This document shows positions 1 to 9,177 of a DNA stretch of 64,000 nucleotides, one piece after another. The position numbers were made by a program, and so were the translations under genes. Source of the DNA: Candidatus Nitrotoga fabula (lineage in GTDB: Bacteria; Pseudomonadota; Gammaproteobacteria; Burkholderiales; Gallionellaceae); contig NZ_CAJNBL010000005.1 in assembly GCF_905221025.1 (NCBI RefSeq), positions 124,001 through 188,000 on the forward strand. The letters are read 5' to 3'. The notes under the pieces are model-generated. The model saw only the letters and a program-made list of their open reading frames with translations, made no database searches and was not told the DNA's origin. Positions within the stretch are counted from its first letter, which is position 1, and each line of letters begins with the position of its first letter.

Positions 1-240
1 GTCGGGATTATCCAGAAGCATGTGCCATGGATCGCTTTCCCATGTGATGACTGATTGCGCGTGAGCGTGCAGCTTCTGTATTGATTGCAAGTACGAATGA
101 CAGAACTGAAAAAATATTACCTGTGAATTGTCAAAATGCCTGTCAGTCTTCATGGTGGCAGGGACCGGACTGTTATGATCGGTAAATAGACAGGTTTCTC
201 GAAAAACTGAGTAAAATAACTGGGTAAATATGATGCGGCG
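1..240. other. Window edge, no gene called
   Basis: All three plus frames meet a stop within the first 65 bases, so the 3' end of a truncated upstream gene could lie here, but nothing is recognisable. The rest is ordinary leader sequence ahead of the VanZ-like gene. No clear promoter or terminator was seen. Confidence 0.3.
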
Positions 241-1311
241 ATGAAAGAAATCATGCTTGCTTCTTCTCGCATACATTTGCGAACTTATCTTGCGGCAGGT
301 TATGCGGCGTTTATAATTTATGCCAGTCTTTCGCCTTTTTCAGGCTGGCAGGAGCAGGGGCTGGAGTTTTTATCCGTGTTGTCCTTGCCATTATGGTCGC
401 AATATACCTGGTTTGATGCGGTTGCCAATCTGCTCGTCTATTTTCCTTTTGGATTTTTTCTGGGGCTGACATTACGGATACGCTGTGGCATGGGTTGGAG
501 CATATTGCTTGCAACTATGGGGGGCGCGATACTGTCATTCATGATGGAATACGCGCAAATGTATCTGCCAGCGCGGATCAGTTCCAATCTTGATCTGCTC
601 ACCAATATTTGCGGTACACTGGCAGGTGCGCTGCTTGCGGCCAGCATTGCGCCACGCATGTGGTTTGTCGTGTATCTGGCGTATTGGCGTACACGCTTGT
701 TCCATAATGGAAAAGGGGTAGATTTTGGCGTGGCGCTGGTGGCGCTGTGGATGTTTGCCCAAATCAACCCCTCGCTGCCCATCCTGGGCAATGTATTTAT
801 AAGCGAAGTGGTGCGTGCCCCATTTGTCGTGGTTCAGCCTGAACCCTTCAACTGGATGGAAAGTCTGGCTGTATTGCTTAACATGCTGATGCTGGGGATG
901 TTGTTGCTGACGTTGCTGCGAATTCGCCGCCACGCTGCAGGCATGCTGCTATTGGTAATGTTTCTGGTGATTGTGGCTAAATTTACTGCTGCAGCCATTC
1001 TGCTTAAGTCATGGGCATTGCTTCTATGGTTGAATGGTGAGGCAATGTTGGGCATTCTTTCCGGGTTATTGTTGCTGGTCGTAGCAAGCCGGTGTTCCCG
1101 GATGCAGCTCCTGAAGTGTGCGGCAGCGGTTACTTTTGGATACTGGGTGCTGGCTCACTGGATTCTGGATAGCGGAGAGCCAGCTGCTGCGATGCGTTTG
1201 TATCAATGGAAGTACGGTCACCTGCTTAATTACAATGGCCTGTCGCATACTGTCATTTTAATATTTCCGTTTCTCATGCTTTGCTATTTATGGCGTGCCA
1301 AGAGCATTTAG
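241..1311 (+). CDS. VanZ-like polytopic membrane protein
   Basis: A 356-residue integral membrane protein with about nine hydrophobic segments. Residues roughly 55-80 carry the VanZ signature: an Asp-Ala-x-x-Asn stretch followed by YFPFGFFLGL. The C-terminal half is a second block of membrane helices with no recognisable motif. VanZ-family proteins are membrane proteins whose founding member gives low-level teicoplanin resistance; the role of long versions like this one is not settled. The ATG at 241 has only a weak ribosome site, and the Met at 253 is an alternative start. The next gene, the ferredoxin, starts 46 bases downstream. The family call is fairly firm; the function is unknown. Confidence 0.75.
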   Translation: MKEIMLASSRIHLRTYLAAGYAAFIIYASLSPFSGWQEQGLEFLSVLSLPLWSQYTWFDAVANLLVYFPFGFFLGLTLRIRCGMGWSILLATMGGAILSFMMEYAQMYLPARISSNLDLLTNICGTLAGALLAASIAPRMWFVVYLAYWRTRLFHNGKGVDFGVALVALWMFAQINPSLPILGNVFISEVVRAPFVVVQPEPFNWMESLAVLLNMLMLGMLLLTLLRIRRHAAGMLLLVMFLVIVAKFTAAAILLKSWALLLWLNGEAMLGILSGLLLLVVASRCSRMQLLKCAAAVTFGYWVLAHWILDSGEPAAAMRLYQWKYGHLLNYNGLSHTVILIFPFLMLCYLWRAKSI

Positions 1312-1357
1312 GGATGGGATGGATTGTAGATTCTGTTTAATTTCTGTGAGGTTTGGA

Positions 1358-1669
1358 ATGGGTTATTATCAAAAGCATGTTTTTTTCTGCACGAACCAGC
1401 GCGAAGAAGGCGCGGACTGCTGTAATAATTTTCATGCTCGATGGATGCGTGATTATGTCAAGGATAAGGTTGCCATGCTTGGGTTGTCCAATGATGCCAA
1501 TCGCATTCGCATCAACTCGGCCGGTTGCATGAATCGTTGTGATGATGGGCCGGTACTGGTGGTTTACCCGGAGGGAGTGTGGTACACGTATACCGATGAG
1601 AAGGATCTGGACGAAATCATCGTGGAACATCTGCAGCATGGGCGTGTGGTAGAACGCTTGAAGATTTAA
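1358..1669 (+). CDS. Thioredoxin-fold (2Fe-2S) ferredoxin
   Basis: A 103-residue protein of the Shethna/thioredoxin-like ferredoxin type. Candidate cluster ligands are Cys11, the Cys21-Cys22 pair and the later AGCMNRC motif, and the C-terminus has the family's VVYPEGVWY strand. The ATG at 1358 is chosen because GAGG lies seven bases upstream and translation begins directly with MGYYQKHVFFC. A longer reading from 1295 overlaps the preceding gene. The stop overlaps the start of the hydrolase gene (TAATG), so the two are probably translationally coupled. It is probably a small electron carrier; its partner is not evident from context. Confidence 0.88.
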   Translation: MGYYQKHVFFCTNQREEGADCCNNFHARWMRDYVKDKVAMLGLSNDANRIRINSAGCMNRCDDGPVLVVYPEGVWYTYTDEKDLDEIIVEHLQHGRVVERLKI

Positions 1670-2283
1670 TGTCACAAATAGAAAAGAAAAGGATATCCGG
1701 CCCGGTCGGCGAACTTGAAATTGCAATGCACTTGCTGGACGCTTCTCCCCGTGCCATTGCAGTGATCGCCCATCCTTTGCCCACCATGGGCGGGACGATG
1801 GAAAACAAGATAGTAACCATGCTTGCCAAGTGTTTTATTGGGCTGGGATTTGCGGCATTGCGTTTTAATTTTCGTGGGGTAGGCGCCAGTAGTGGAGAGT
1901 TTGATCATGGCAATGGAGAAGTAGAAGATGCGATTGCCGTAACGCGATATGCATTGAGGGAATATGGTGAACTGCCGTTGATTCTGTCGGGTTTTTCCTT
2001 TGGGGGTCATATACAGGCGCGAGTGGCACAGCAGTTGCCACCACGCCAGCTGGTGCTGATAGCCCCAGCAGTCACACGATATGCAACGCCGCCCGTTCCA
2101 TCCAATTCGTTGCTAGTGCATGGCGAACTGGATGAGATCATTCCCCTGCAGGATGTATTACGGTGGGCCCGTCCTCAACGTCTGCCGATGGTGGTAATAC
2201 CCGGAGCGGAACATTTTTTTCACGGCCGGCTGCATCAGTTAAGGGAGGTTGTGCGCCACAACTTTTTAGGGCAGGTTCTGTAA
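1669..2283 (+). CDS. Alpha/beta hydrolase of the short CocE/NonD-like type
   Basis: A 204-residue alpha/beta hydrolase. The early HPLPTMGG segment is the oxyanion-hole region, FNFRGVGAS follows, and the nucleophile elbow is GFSFGG. HGELDEIIP supplies the likely catalytic Asp, and GAEHFFHGRL near the C-terminus supplies the His. Proteins of this compact type in betaproteobacteria are annotated as putative esterases or dienelactone-hydrolase-like enzymes of unknown substrate. There is no signal peptide, so it should be cytoplasmic. The start overlaps the ferredoxin stop by one base. Confidence 0.85.
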   Translation: MSQIEKKRISGPVGELEIAMHLLDASPRAIAVIAHPLPTMGGTMENKIVTMLAKCFIGLGFAALRFNFRGVGASSGEFDHGNGEVEDAIAVTRYALREYGELPLILSGFSFGGHIQARVAQQLPPRQLVLIAPAVTRYATPPVPSNSLLVHGELDEIIPLQDVLRWARPQRLPMVVIPGAEHFFHGRLHQLREVVRHNFLGQVL

Positions 2284-2423
2284 CCGGAATGGATGATGGA
2301 TCGCATCTGCAAGAGATACTTGTGGCTAAGCCGTATTGGCTCCATGGAACAAGGCGATGGACAGTATCCAGCTTCCGGGAGGCCGGTGGAAAAATTTTGT
2401 TCCCTCTCCAACTGGAGAAATAA

Positions 2424-2840
2424 ATGATGTTATGGATCAAATCACTGCATGTGATTTTCATGGTTACCTGGTTTGCGGGTTTGTTTTATTTGCCGCGTTT
2501 ATTTGTCTATCATGCCATGAGCCAGGACAATATCAGTATTGAACGGTTTAAAATAATGGAACGTAAATTGTTCTATGGCATTATGACGCCGGGAGGGGTG
2601 CTGACGGTCATCTTCGGATTATGGATGTGGCTTGGTTATGGCATCACCGGCGGGTGGATGCATATCAAATTTGCTCTGGTCGTGGCTTTGATCGCCTATC
2701 ACATTTATTGCGGTAAGCTGTTGAATAATTTCAAAAATGACAGGAATACGCGGAGCCATGTATTCTACCGCTGGTTTAATGAGTTTCCGGTGCTGCTCAT
2801 GATAGCCATTATCATGCTTGTTATTGTCAAACCGGTATAA
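2424..2840 (+). CDS. hemJ: HemJ-type protoporphyrinogen IX oxidase
   Basis: A 138-residue four-helix membrane protein that begins with the characteristic KSLHVIFMVTWFAGLFYLPR followed by LFVYHA. The family (formerly UPF0093) oxidises protoporphyrinogen IX to protoporphyrin IX in haem synthesis. The His in the first helix and the later conserved Lys/Arg-rich loops are visible. A GGAG lies eight bases before the ATG. Haem supply fits a genome rich in cytochromes. The stop is only four bases before the methyltransferase start, suggesting co-transcription. Confidence 0.88.
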   Translation: MMLWIKSLHVIFMVTWFAGLFYLPRLFVYHAMSQDNISIERFKIMERKLFYGIMTPGGVLTVIFGLWMWLGYGITGGWMHIKFALVVALIAYHIYCGKLLNNFKNDRNTRSHVFYRWFNEFPVLLMIAIIMLVIVKPV

Positions 2841-2844
2841 ATAA

Positions 2845-3987
2845 ATGTCGGAAAAATTTTTTTCGCCCTGTCCGCGCGGTCTGGAAACTTTACTCGCCAG
2901 CGAACTCGATTCCCTTGGCGCAGAAAATGTGCGCGCCATTGATGGAGGGGTACATTTCACGGGGTCTTTTTTGCTCAGCTATCGCATCAATTTGCACAGC
3001 CGGATTGCCAGTAGAGTGCTGTGGCAAGTGGCAATGGCAAATTATCGCAACGAGCAGAACATCTTTGATCTGGTGTATTCCTTGCCGTGGAACGACTGGT
3101 TTGATGTGTCCTGCACGATTCGTGTGAAAACAACAGCAATTAAAAGTCCTTTGAAAAGTCTGGATTTTGTTACCCTGAGAATTAAGGATGCGGTATGCGA
3201 TAAATTCCGGGCGCTGGTCGGGAAACGACCCAGCGTGGATACCCGTTCTCCGGATATCCGTATTCATGCCTTCCTGGAATCTGGCTGCATAACGCTGTAT
3301 ATCGATACCTCTGGAGAGGCTCTGTTTAAGCGGGGAGTACGCCAGTATACCAATGTGGCGCCCCTGCGCGAAAATCTGGCGGCAGGCATTTTGCTGCTGG
3401 CGGGGTGGCGGCCCGGCATCCCCTTGCTTGATCCCATGTGCGGCAGTGGGACTTTTTTGATAGAGGCTGTGCTGATGTCATTGAATATTGCCCCCGGCAT
3501 GAATCGCAGTTTTGCATTCGAAAAACTCAGGGGTTTTGATGGAGAGGCATGGGGTGACTTGCGCAGTAGTGCGCATATGGAACAAAAACCGGTTGGCCCG
3601 TTGCCAATTTTTGGCAGTGATTTATATGGCGATGAACTGAAAACTGCGCAACACAATCTTGAAAACCTGGGGTTGCTGACAGCGGTATCGCTTAAGCAGG
3701 CCAATGTGCTTGAGATTTCCGCTCCCGCTTCCAATGGCGTGCTGATCGCAAATTTGCCGTATGGCGAACGGATGGGAGATTTGACAGAACTACAAGAATT
3801 CTATCCGAAGCTGGGTGATGTGCTGAAGAAAAAATTTGGAGGTTGGACTGCCTATCTGTTTACTTCCGATTTACGCATGCCGAAGTTTATCCGTCTGTCT
3901 GTCACGCGCAGAATAGTGCTGTTTAACGGTGCGATAGAATGCCGTTTATTTGAATATAAGCTGGTGACGGGGAGCAATCGTTCCTGA
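2845..3987 (+). CDS. rlmL: THUMP-domain 23S rRNA (guanine-N2) methyltransferase, RlmL type
   Basis: A 380-residue protein with an N-terminal THUMP/RNA-binding region (about 1-160) and a class I SAM methyltransferase domain. Motif I is DPMCGSGTFLIEA and motif IV is NLPYGERM, a variant of NPPYG. The family methylates G2445 of 23S rRNA (N2 position). The length matches the stand-alone RlmL module; the enterobacterial enzyme is longer because RlmK is fused to it. It follows hemJ by four bases. The exact target base is inferred from the family. Confidence 0.85.
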   Translation: MSEKFFSPCPRGLETLLASELDSLGAENVRAIDGGVHFTGSFLLSYRINLHSRIASRVLWQVAMANYRNEQNIFDLVYSLPWNDWFDVSCTIRVKTTAIKSPLKSLDFVTLRIKDAVCDKFRALVGKRPSVDTRSPDIRIHAFLESGCITLYIDTSGEALFKRGVRQYTNVAPLRENLAAGILLLAGWRPGIPLLDPMCGSGTFLIEAVLMSLNIAPGMNRSFAFEKLRGFDGEAWGDLRSSAHMEQKPVGPLPIFGSDLYGDELKTAQHNLENLGLLTAVSLKQANVLEISAPASNGVLIANLPYGERMGDLTELQEFYPKLGDVLKKKFGGWTAYLFTSDLRMPKFIRLSVTRRIVLFNGAIECRLFEYKLVTGSNRS

Positions 3988-4158
3988 AGAAACCGGCCGG
4001 TTTCCGGATCGCCGATGGCGTGGCTGTGGCGTGAAAGCCATAGCGTACAAGTATATTCCAGGCTGCTGCTGATGGGTAGCATCGAACCCAGCTATTCCTG
4101 TTGCGGAAGGACATGCTATGCAATAATTTTGCATACGGTTTGTATTGATTAGCCGCTG

Positions 4159-4824
4159 TTATAGCGGCCGGGAGAGGGTTTCCTTCCAGCTGGCCGAGAG
4201 AGCAGGGCATTGGGCCAAAGCATGTCTGGTATCCTGATTTTTTTTATCGCTGAACATGATATGGTTCGCGATTGCAATGGTCCATTCAGGATAAGGGCGT
4301 TCTATCAAAATGAATTCTGCCCCGGCTTGAACGTTTCCTTCCCGTAAAACCCGGAAATACCAGCCTGTCTTGCCGGTGTTCACGACCCGAAGAGCTAAAT
4401 CCCGGATTCCCCAGCGGTGGGACAGCTTCCAGCAAGGTCGGCGAGGTTGAGAAATTTGGAGTAAAGCATCGCCGATCGCGAAAATATCGCCGATACAGGC
4501 ATGGGTTTCAGTGATTCCGGATACTGTAAAGTTTTCGCCAAATGCCCCATTGGGCAATTCATCCAGGTTCAGGTCCGTGAGCCAAAATGCGTAATGCTCA
4601 AAAGGATAAGCATTAATTGCCTTGTCTCGCCCGCCGTGAACCCGAAGGTCGGCCTGGCCATCTCCGGTCAGGTTGGTTGTACCGGCCCAGACCGGGCCGG
4701 ACACATTTTTCTTGAAAAATCCGGTTGTCCATTCATGATTCACTGGATCCGCGATATCAGGAGTAACCCGTGTTTCGGGCAGGCCGGTTTGTATTGAAAG
4801 AATCTGGATCCTTGTATGGTTCAT
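4159..4824 (-). CDS. MOSC domain protein (YiiM-like)
   Basis: A MOSC-domain protein of 221 residues when started at the ATG at 4824, where the family's usual N-terminus (IQILSIQTGLPE) begins. An upstream in-frame extension looks non-coding. The conserved cysteine lies in QPRRPCWKL, and the metal-sulphur-carrier fold motifs GGRDKAINAYP and GENFTV are present. The family handles molybdenum cofactor-linked sulphur chemistry, and YiiM reduces N-hydroxylated purines. It is transcribed towards the rlmL gene. No strong ribosome site is visible. Confidence 0.85.
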   Translation of the reverse strand: MNHTRIQILSIQTGLPETRVTPDIADPVNHEWTTGFFKKNVSGPVWAGTTNLTGDGQADLRVHGGRDKAINAYPFEHYAFWLTDLNLDELPNGAFGENFTVSGITETHACIGDIFAIGDALLQISQPRRPCWKLSHRWGIRDLALRVVNTGKTGWYFRVLREGNVQAGAEFILIERPYPEWTIAIANHIMFSDKKNQDTRHALAQCPALSASWKETLSRPL

Positions 4825-5198
4825 GATAATTTTTTTGCAAGAAATGAATTTTGTCGTCCTAAATGTGGCACAGGATGTTTGGTGAATCCGGCTTGCCGAA
4901 ACAGGAATGCAATGTGTTTGCGGGACGAAAGCGGGTATGGGCAAGGAGCAGGCACACTAAATAATGATTGGATATTCTTTGCCATATGTCAATGCTTGCG
5001 GCCCTGGTTTGGTCCTGGTTTAAAGATAAATGAACCTGGGTGGGCAGATCCGCACTGGAAATTGAACCGAGGAAATCTTCCTTAATTCGAAAAGGTAAAC
5101 GGTGTGTGACAGGCTAACTAATTCAATAACCATTCTATTTGCCATTCAGCGGGTTGAGTCAATTTGACCGGGGTGGTAAATTCTGTTAAATTGAGCCT
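4825..5198. other. Intergenic region between the MOSC gene and hicA
   Basis: Divergent spacer of about 370 bases. It should carry the promoters for both the MOSC gene and hicAB. A TTGACC hexamer at 5164 lies just before hicA but has no convincing partner at a usable distance. No RNA gene or repeat was seen. Confidence 0.4.
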
Positions 5199-5393
5199 AT
5201 GAAAAATGATGAATTTAAGCAATGGCTTGACCAGCAGGGCGCAACGTTCCAGCCAGGTCAGGGAACCCATTTGAAAGTATATTGCAATGGCCGGCAGTCA
5301 GTATTGCCGATGAATGGCGGCGGCCTGAAAGATCAGGCTGTGGAATGTATAAAAAAGCAGCTTGGGTTGAATCTGGAGGCTGGCGATGTTTGA
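5199..5393 (+). CDS. hicA: HicA-family mRNA interferase toxin
   Basis: A 64-residue HicA-like protein. The core GTHLKVYCNGRQSVLPMNGG contains the family's catalytic His within a small double-stranded-RNA-binding-like fold, and KKQLGL near the end is typical. HicA toxins cleave mRNA and are held in check by HicB. The stop lies eight bases inside hicB, the usual toxin-first coupled arrangement. The segment after the core (GGLKDQAVECIKKQ) deviates a little from the common GTGxxxKI pattern. Confidence 0.82.
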   Translation: MKNDEFKQWLDQQGATFQPGQGTHLKVYCNGRQSVLPMNGGGLKDQAVECIKKQLGLNLEAGDV

Positions 5394-5655
5394 ATATCCG
5401 GTAGAACTGATCCCTGCCAGGGAAGGTGGTTTTGTCGTGACTTTTCCGGATGTTCCGGAGGTGATTACCCAAGGGGATGACCGGGATGAAGCATTGCAGA
5501 ATGCCGCTGATGCCCTGGAAACCGGGCTGGAGTTTTATGTCGAGGAGGGGCGGCAGTTGCCATTGCCATCCGCGGCTTCTGGACGGCCTACGGTTTCGCC
5601 GGATGCCATTGTAATGGCAAAAATGATTTCAAGATGGCTGGCAAAGAAGAAATAA
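5386..5655 (+). CDS. hicB: HicB-family antitoxin, short form
   Basis: An 89-residue HicB-like antitoxin. The partial RNase H-like fold is clear: YPVELIPAREGGFVVTFPDV is followed by GDDRDEALQNAADALETGL and a PLPSA loop. The C-terminal part is short (SPDAIVMAKMISRWLAKKK), without the full DNA-binding HTH or arc domain that many HicB proteins carry. It may therefore bind HicA but be weak or altered as an autorepressor. It overlaps hicA by eight bases, so the two form one operon. Confidence 0.82.
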   Translation: MFEYPVELIPAREGGFVVTFPDVPEVITQGDDRDEALQNAADALETGLEFYVEEGRQLPLPSAASGRPTVSPDAIVMAKMISRWLAKKK

Positions 5656-5838
5656 TCAGAATATGATTGATACAATCAAAATCGATATTTTCTTCGGGTT
5701 TTTGGAAACAAAATCAAGCATTCCTCTATGATCTCCGATAGGGCGGCATTTTCAGCCCCCCTTATCCTGCCACCGTTTTTCTTTCTGTTTCATGCCGGTG
5801 TTTTCCGGTAGTCCCTGCATGACGACCATTCTGCTGGA

Positions 5839-6768
5839 TCAGGAAATATTTTCGATTTTCTTCTTGGCGCGCGGATGGGCCTGGTCGTAAATTTTGCTGA
5901 GGTACTGGAAATCAAGGTGGGTGTATATCTGGGTTGTAGAAATGCTGGCATGCCCCAGCATTTCTTGTACTGCCCGTAGATCTCCGCTGGATTGGAGTAC
6001 ATGTGAGGCAAATGAATGCCTCAGCCGGTGAGGATGAACATTGCTGGTGATGCCTTGTTTGATTCCCCATGCCTTCATGCGCAGCTGAACTGCACGCGGA
6101 CTTAAACGTCCCCCATTGCGGTTGATAAATAATGCAGCCTCATTGGGTTTTGCCAGTTGTTCCCGTGCTGCAAGCCAGGTTTGCAGTGCGCATATTGCAT
6201 AACTGCCGAGCGGAACGATACGTGTTTTGGAGCCTTTTCCGGTAACGCGTACGGTTGAATCAGAAAAATCGAGTGACCCTGGATCCAGACTCGTCAATTC
6301 CGCTAGGCGTAGGCCTGAAGAATAACAAAGTTCATACATCGCCTTGTCGCGCACTGCCAGCAGGTCGCCGGCAGTGGGCAATTCCATCATGCGCACAGCT
6401 TCATCCGGGGATAGCGCATGAGGTAAGTTTCGAGGGGATTTGGGTGGACGGATATCGATGCACGGATTGTCCTTGAATTGAAAATTGCGCATCAGATAAG
6501 AATAGAAGCTGCGCCAGGCCGACAACATGCGCGCCAGGCTTTTTCCCCCGATCCCTTTGCTGTGCAATTGTGCGACGAAGCGACGAAGCTGAAGCGTGTT
6601 GAGTTCATCAAGGGGAGTAATATCAGCCAGTGTGAACAGTCGGCTGATATCCCGGGAATAATTTTCCGCTGTGAGGGTGGAGCAGCCTCTCTCGTTGCGA
6701 AGATAACCGAGATATCCGAGTAGTGCATTCCGGTTGAATGGTGTGGTTTGGGCAGGTTTTTTTGACAT
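5839..6768 (-). CDS. xerC: Tyrosine recombinase XerC
   Basis: A 309-residue tyrosine recombinase that works with XerD at dif to resolve chromosome dimers. The N-terminal SAM-like DNA-binding domain (about 10-95) precedes the catalytic domain. The catalytic set is visible: Arg in SSGLRLAEL, Lys in GKGSKTRIVPL, HPHRLRH, the His in LGHASISTTQ, and the Tyr in IYTHLD. The order dapF-DUF484-xerC on one strand is the common proteobacterial arrangement and supports XerC rather than XerD. It lies four bases downstream of the DUF484 gene. Confidence 0.93.
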   Translation of the reverse strand: MSKKPAQTTPFNRNALLGYLGYLRNERGCSTLTAENYSRDISRLFTLADITPLDELNTLQLRRFVAQLHSKGIGGKSLARMLSAWRSFYSYLMRNFQFKDNPCIDIRPPKSPRNLPHALSPDEAVRMMELPTAGDLLAVRDKAMYELCYSSGLRLAELTSLDPGSLDFSDSTVRVTGKGSKTRIVPLGSYAICALQTWLAAREQLAKPNEAALFINRNGGRLSPRAVQLRMKAWGIKQGITSNVHPHRLRHSFASHVLQSSGDLRAVQEMLGHASISTTQIYTHLDFQYLSKIYDQAHPRAKKKIENIS

Positions 6769-6772
6769 GATT

Positions 6773-7393
6773 TCAAAGAGAAGGGCGCAGTGCGTAGCTT
6801 GCTATCTCGGCAATCCGCTGTAAAAACAGCATGCCCATGTCCGGATGGAAGCGTTGTTTGTCTTCGCTGGCCAGTATCAGCAGGCCGATGGGTTGTTCGC
6901 CGGCATGCAGGGGTAAATATGCAAATGAATGCAGGTGAGAGGCACTTTCGCCAAACCACGAAGCAGTGTCCAGTTTTGCCTGATGAACACAGAAAGGTTG
7001 TAGATGCAGCTTGATGAAATCCTGTACTTCCGGGTTGGACGGTATTTCTTTCCATATTCTCATTGAGACATGGGGTACTGAAAAAATTTCACGTACATTC
7101 TGTGTGATGACATTTTTCAAATCTGCAAGGTGGATTACACCAAATAAAGACAGGGTGAATTGATGCAGTTTTTGTTGCAGGGCATCGTTTTCATGCGCGA
7201 ATTGGATTATTTCCTGAATTTTTTTCTCCAAATGCTTGTTTTGTTCGCGCAGGGTCAGTAACTGCCGCTCATTCAACGAAATGGTACGGCCGCTGTATGG
7301 ATGAGGGATGGTGATTTTCGCTAGCACAGCGGCGTAATCTTCAAAAAACTGAGGATTGTTTTGTAAATATTGTGCGACGTCTTCGGCGTTCAT
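6773..7393 (-). CDS. DUF484 family protein
   Basis: A 206-residue DUF484 protein. It starts with AEDVAQYLQNNPQFFEDY, typical of the family, followed by a coiled-coil stretch (about 45-75) and a GAF-like C-terminal half ending in FLQRIAEIASYAL. Function is unknown, though it is regularly encoded between dapF and xerC as here. It is cytoplasmic, with no signal peptide. Confidence 0.9.
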   Translation of the reverse strand: MNAEDVAQYLQNNPQFFEDYAAVLAKITIPHPYSGRTISLNERQLLTLREQNKHLEKKIQEIIQFAHENDALQQKLHQFTLSLFGVIHLADLKNVITQNVREIFSVPHVSMRIWKEIPSNPEVQDFIKLHLQPFCVHQAKLDTASWFGESASHLHSFAYLPLHAGEQPIGLLILASEDKQRFHPDMGMLFLQRIAEIASYALRPSL

Positions 7394-7408
7394 AATATCC
7401 TCTTGTAT

Positions 7409-8239
7409 TTATAGATTGATTTCGCCTTCAAACACAGTAATTGCCGGCCCTGTCATCCATACCGGTTCGCTCGGCCCCTCCCAGATTATGCTCAGTACTC
7501 CGCCATGCGTGGCGACATTTACCCGGGTATCCAATAAACCCCGCCGGATGCCGGTTACCACTGCGGCGCAGGCACCTGTCCCGCAGGATAATGTTTCGCC
7601 GGCGCCTCGTTCATATACGCGTAATTTGATGTGTGTCCGGTCCATAATCTGCATGAAGCCTGCGTTTACCCGTTTGGGGAAGCGAGGGTGCTGTTCTATG
7701 AGTTTCCCCTCGATGGCAACCGGGGCATGCTCAATGTCTGTCACAATTTGAACCGCATGGGGATTTCCCATAGATAGTGCCGTGATCTGTATTTCTTTGC
7801 CATTCACTTCCAGCGTCTGAATGATTTCATCATCATTGCCAATGAATGGAATGCGTTCGGTGTCGAAAATCGGAGCCCCCATCATTACGGTAACCTGACC
7901 ATTCTCCTCCAGGCGGGGGGTGATCAGACCGCTTTTCGTTTCCACAACGATTTCACGTTTGTTTGTCAGACCGTGGTTGTGTACAAATCGCACGAAACAC
8001 CGCGCACCATTGCCGCATTGTTCCACCTCACCTCCATCCGCGTTATAGATACGGTATCGGAAATCTGCATCGGGATGTTGTGCGTCTTCCACGATCAGAA
8101 TCTGATCGCATCCTACGCCAAAGTGACGGTCGGCCAGCAGGCGTAATTGTTCTGGTTCCAGCTGAAATTGCTGGCGCACGCCGTCGAGGACGATAAAATC
8201 ATTTCCTGTTCCGTGCATTTTGGTGAATTTTAATATCAT
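7409..8239 (-). CDS. dapF: Diaminopimelate epimerase
   Basis: A 276-residue DapF that interconverts LL- and meso-diaminopimelate for lysine and peptidoglycan synthesis. It begins with the family start [17 protein letters not shown]. Both catalytic cysteines are present, in [10 protein letters not shown] and in [12 protein letters not shown]. Length and both pseudo-symmetric halves are complete. It is the first gene of the dapF-DUF484-xerC run, separated from DUF484 by 15 bases. Confidence 0.96.
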   Translation of the reverse strand: MILKFTKMHGTGNDFIVLDGVRQQFQLEPEQLRLLADRHFGVGCDQILIVEDAQHPDADFRYRIYNADGGEVEQCGNGARCFVRFVHNHGLTNKREIVVETKSGLITPRLEENGQVTVMMGAPIFDTERIPFIGNDDEIIQTLEVNGKEIQITALSMGNPHAVQIVTDIEHAPVAIEGKLIEQHPRFPKRVNAGFMQIMDRTHIKLRVYERGAGETLSCGTGACAAVVTGIRRGLLDTRVNVATHGGVLSIIWEGPSEPVWMTGPAITVFEGEINL

Positions 8240-8390
8240 TTTTGTTATGGATTACAATAAAAAATGCTTTTTCGCAGGATGTACCGTGCCGGATAATAAT
8301 CTTGTACCTGTCCTGGATGTGGCTATATTCATGACCTTTTTATCCTGGGGGCAGACCGGGAGTTTATGGGAGCCTGCCCGGATAGATGAA

Positions 8391-9176
8391 TTATAGTAAC
8401 AGATGGGCGGCCAGGACCAGCATGATTATTGCAAATAGCTTGCGTAGCAGGTTGACCTGGATGTGATGGGCAACTTTGGCGCCGAACGGTGCGCACAGAA
8501 CACTGGCCAGAGCGATCCAGAATAATGAGGGAAGATGCACGAAGCCCAGGTTGGGAAACGGCAGCCCGGGGGTGTCAAGGCCGGTGGCAATGTAACCCAT
8601 CGTTCCGCCAGCAGCGACCGGAAAACCGATTGCAGCCGAGGTGCCGATTGCGTTGCGAATTGGCACGTTACACCAGACCAGGAACGGAACCATGATTGCG
8701 CCGCCACCGATGGATACTAGACTGCTGATCCAGCCTGTCAATGTTCCGGTAATGGTCATGCCGGTCACACCGGGCAGCTGACGTGAAGCTTGCGGACGCA
8801 AATCAAGCAGGATTTGCATGGCAATGCAGCAGAGAAACAGGGCAAAAAAAACCTTTAGCCCATTCGTTGGCACAAATGTTGCGCATAGTGCGCCCAGACC
8901 CGTTCCCAGCAATATGCCAGGAGTAACGGTACGCACCACGGCCCAGTTCACTGCGCCATGCTGGTGGTGTTTGCGCATGCTGGCAAGAGAAGTAAACACA
9001 ATGGTCGCCATGGATGTACCCAGCGCCAGGTGCATGATATGGGTGGCAGGAAACTGCTGTACTTCGAACAGAACCAGTAAGACGGGAACCAGAACGGTTC
9101 CTCCGCCAATGCCGAACATTCCGCTTAACAACCCGACCAGGCCACCCAGCGCGAGATAGGCAGACGCCCATTCCAT
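8391..9176 (-). CDS. TauE/SafE sulfite exporter family permease
   Basis: A 261-residue membrane protein with seven to eight helices. It shows the duplicated family signature GGLVGLLSGMFGIGGGTVLVP in the first half and TGWISSLVSIGGGAIMVPFL in the second. The family exports sulfite or organosulfonates, but the substrate here is unknown. The ATG at 9176 is chosen because it is two bases from the EVE gene stop and puts the first helix at the N-terminus; a longer reading overlaps the EVE gene. Confidence 0.87.
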   Translation of the reverse strand: MEWASAYLALGGLVGLLSGMFGIGGGTVLVPVLLVLFEVQQFPATHIMHLALGTSMATIVFTSLASMRKHHQHGAVNWAVVRTVTPGILLGTGLGALCATFVPTNGLKVFFALFLCCIAMQILLDLRPQASRQLPGVTGMTITGTLTGWISSLVSIGGGAIMVPFLVWCNVPIRNAIGTSAAIGFPVAAGGTMGYIATGLDTPGLPFPNLGFVHLPSLFWIALASVLCAPFGAKVAHHIQVNLLRKLFAIIMLVLAAHLLL

Positions 9177-9177
9177 A

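Noticed and set aside
3990-4003. Palindrome AAACCGGCCGGTTT after rlmL as a terminator
   Set aside because: Only a short perfect palindrome without loop or T-tract.
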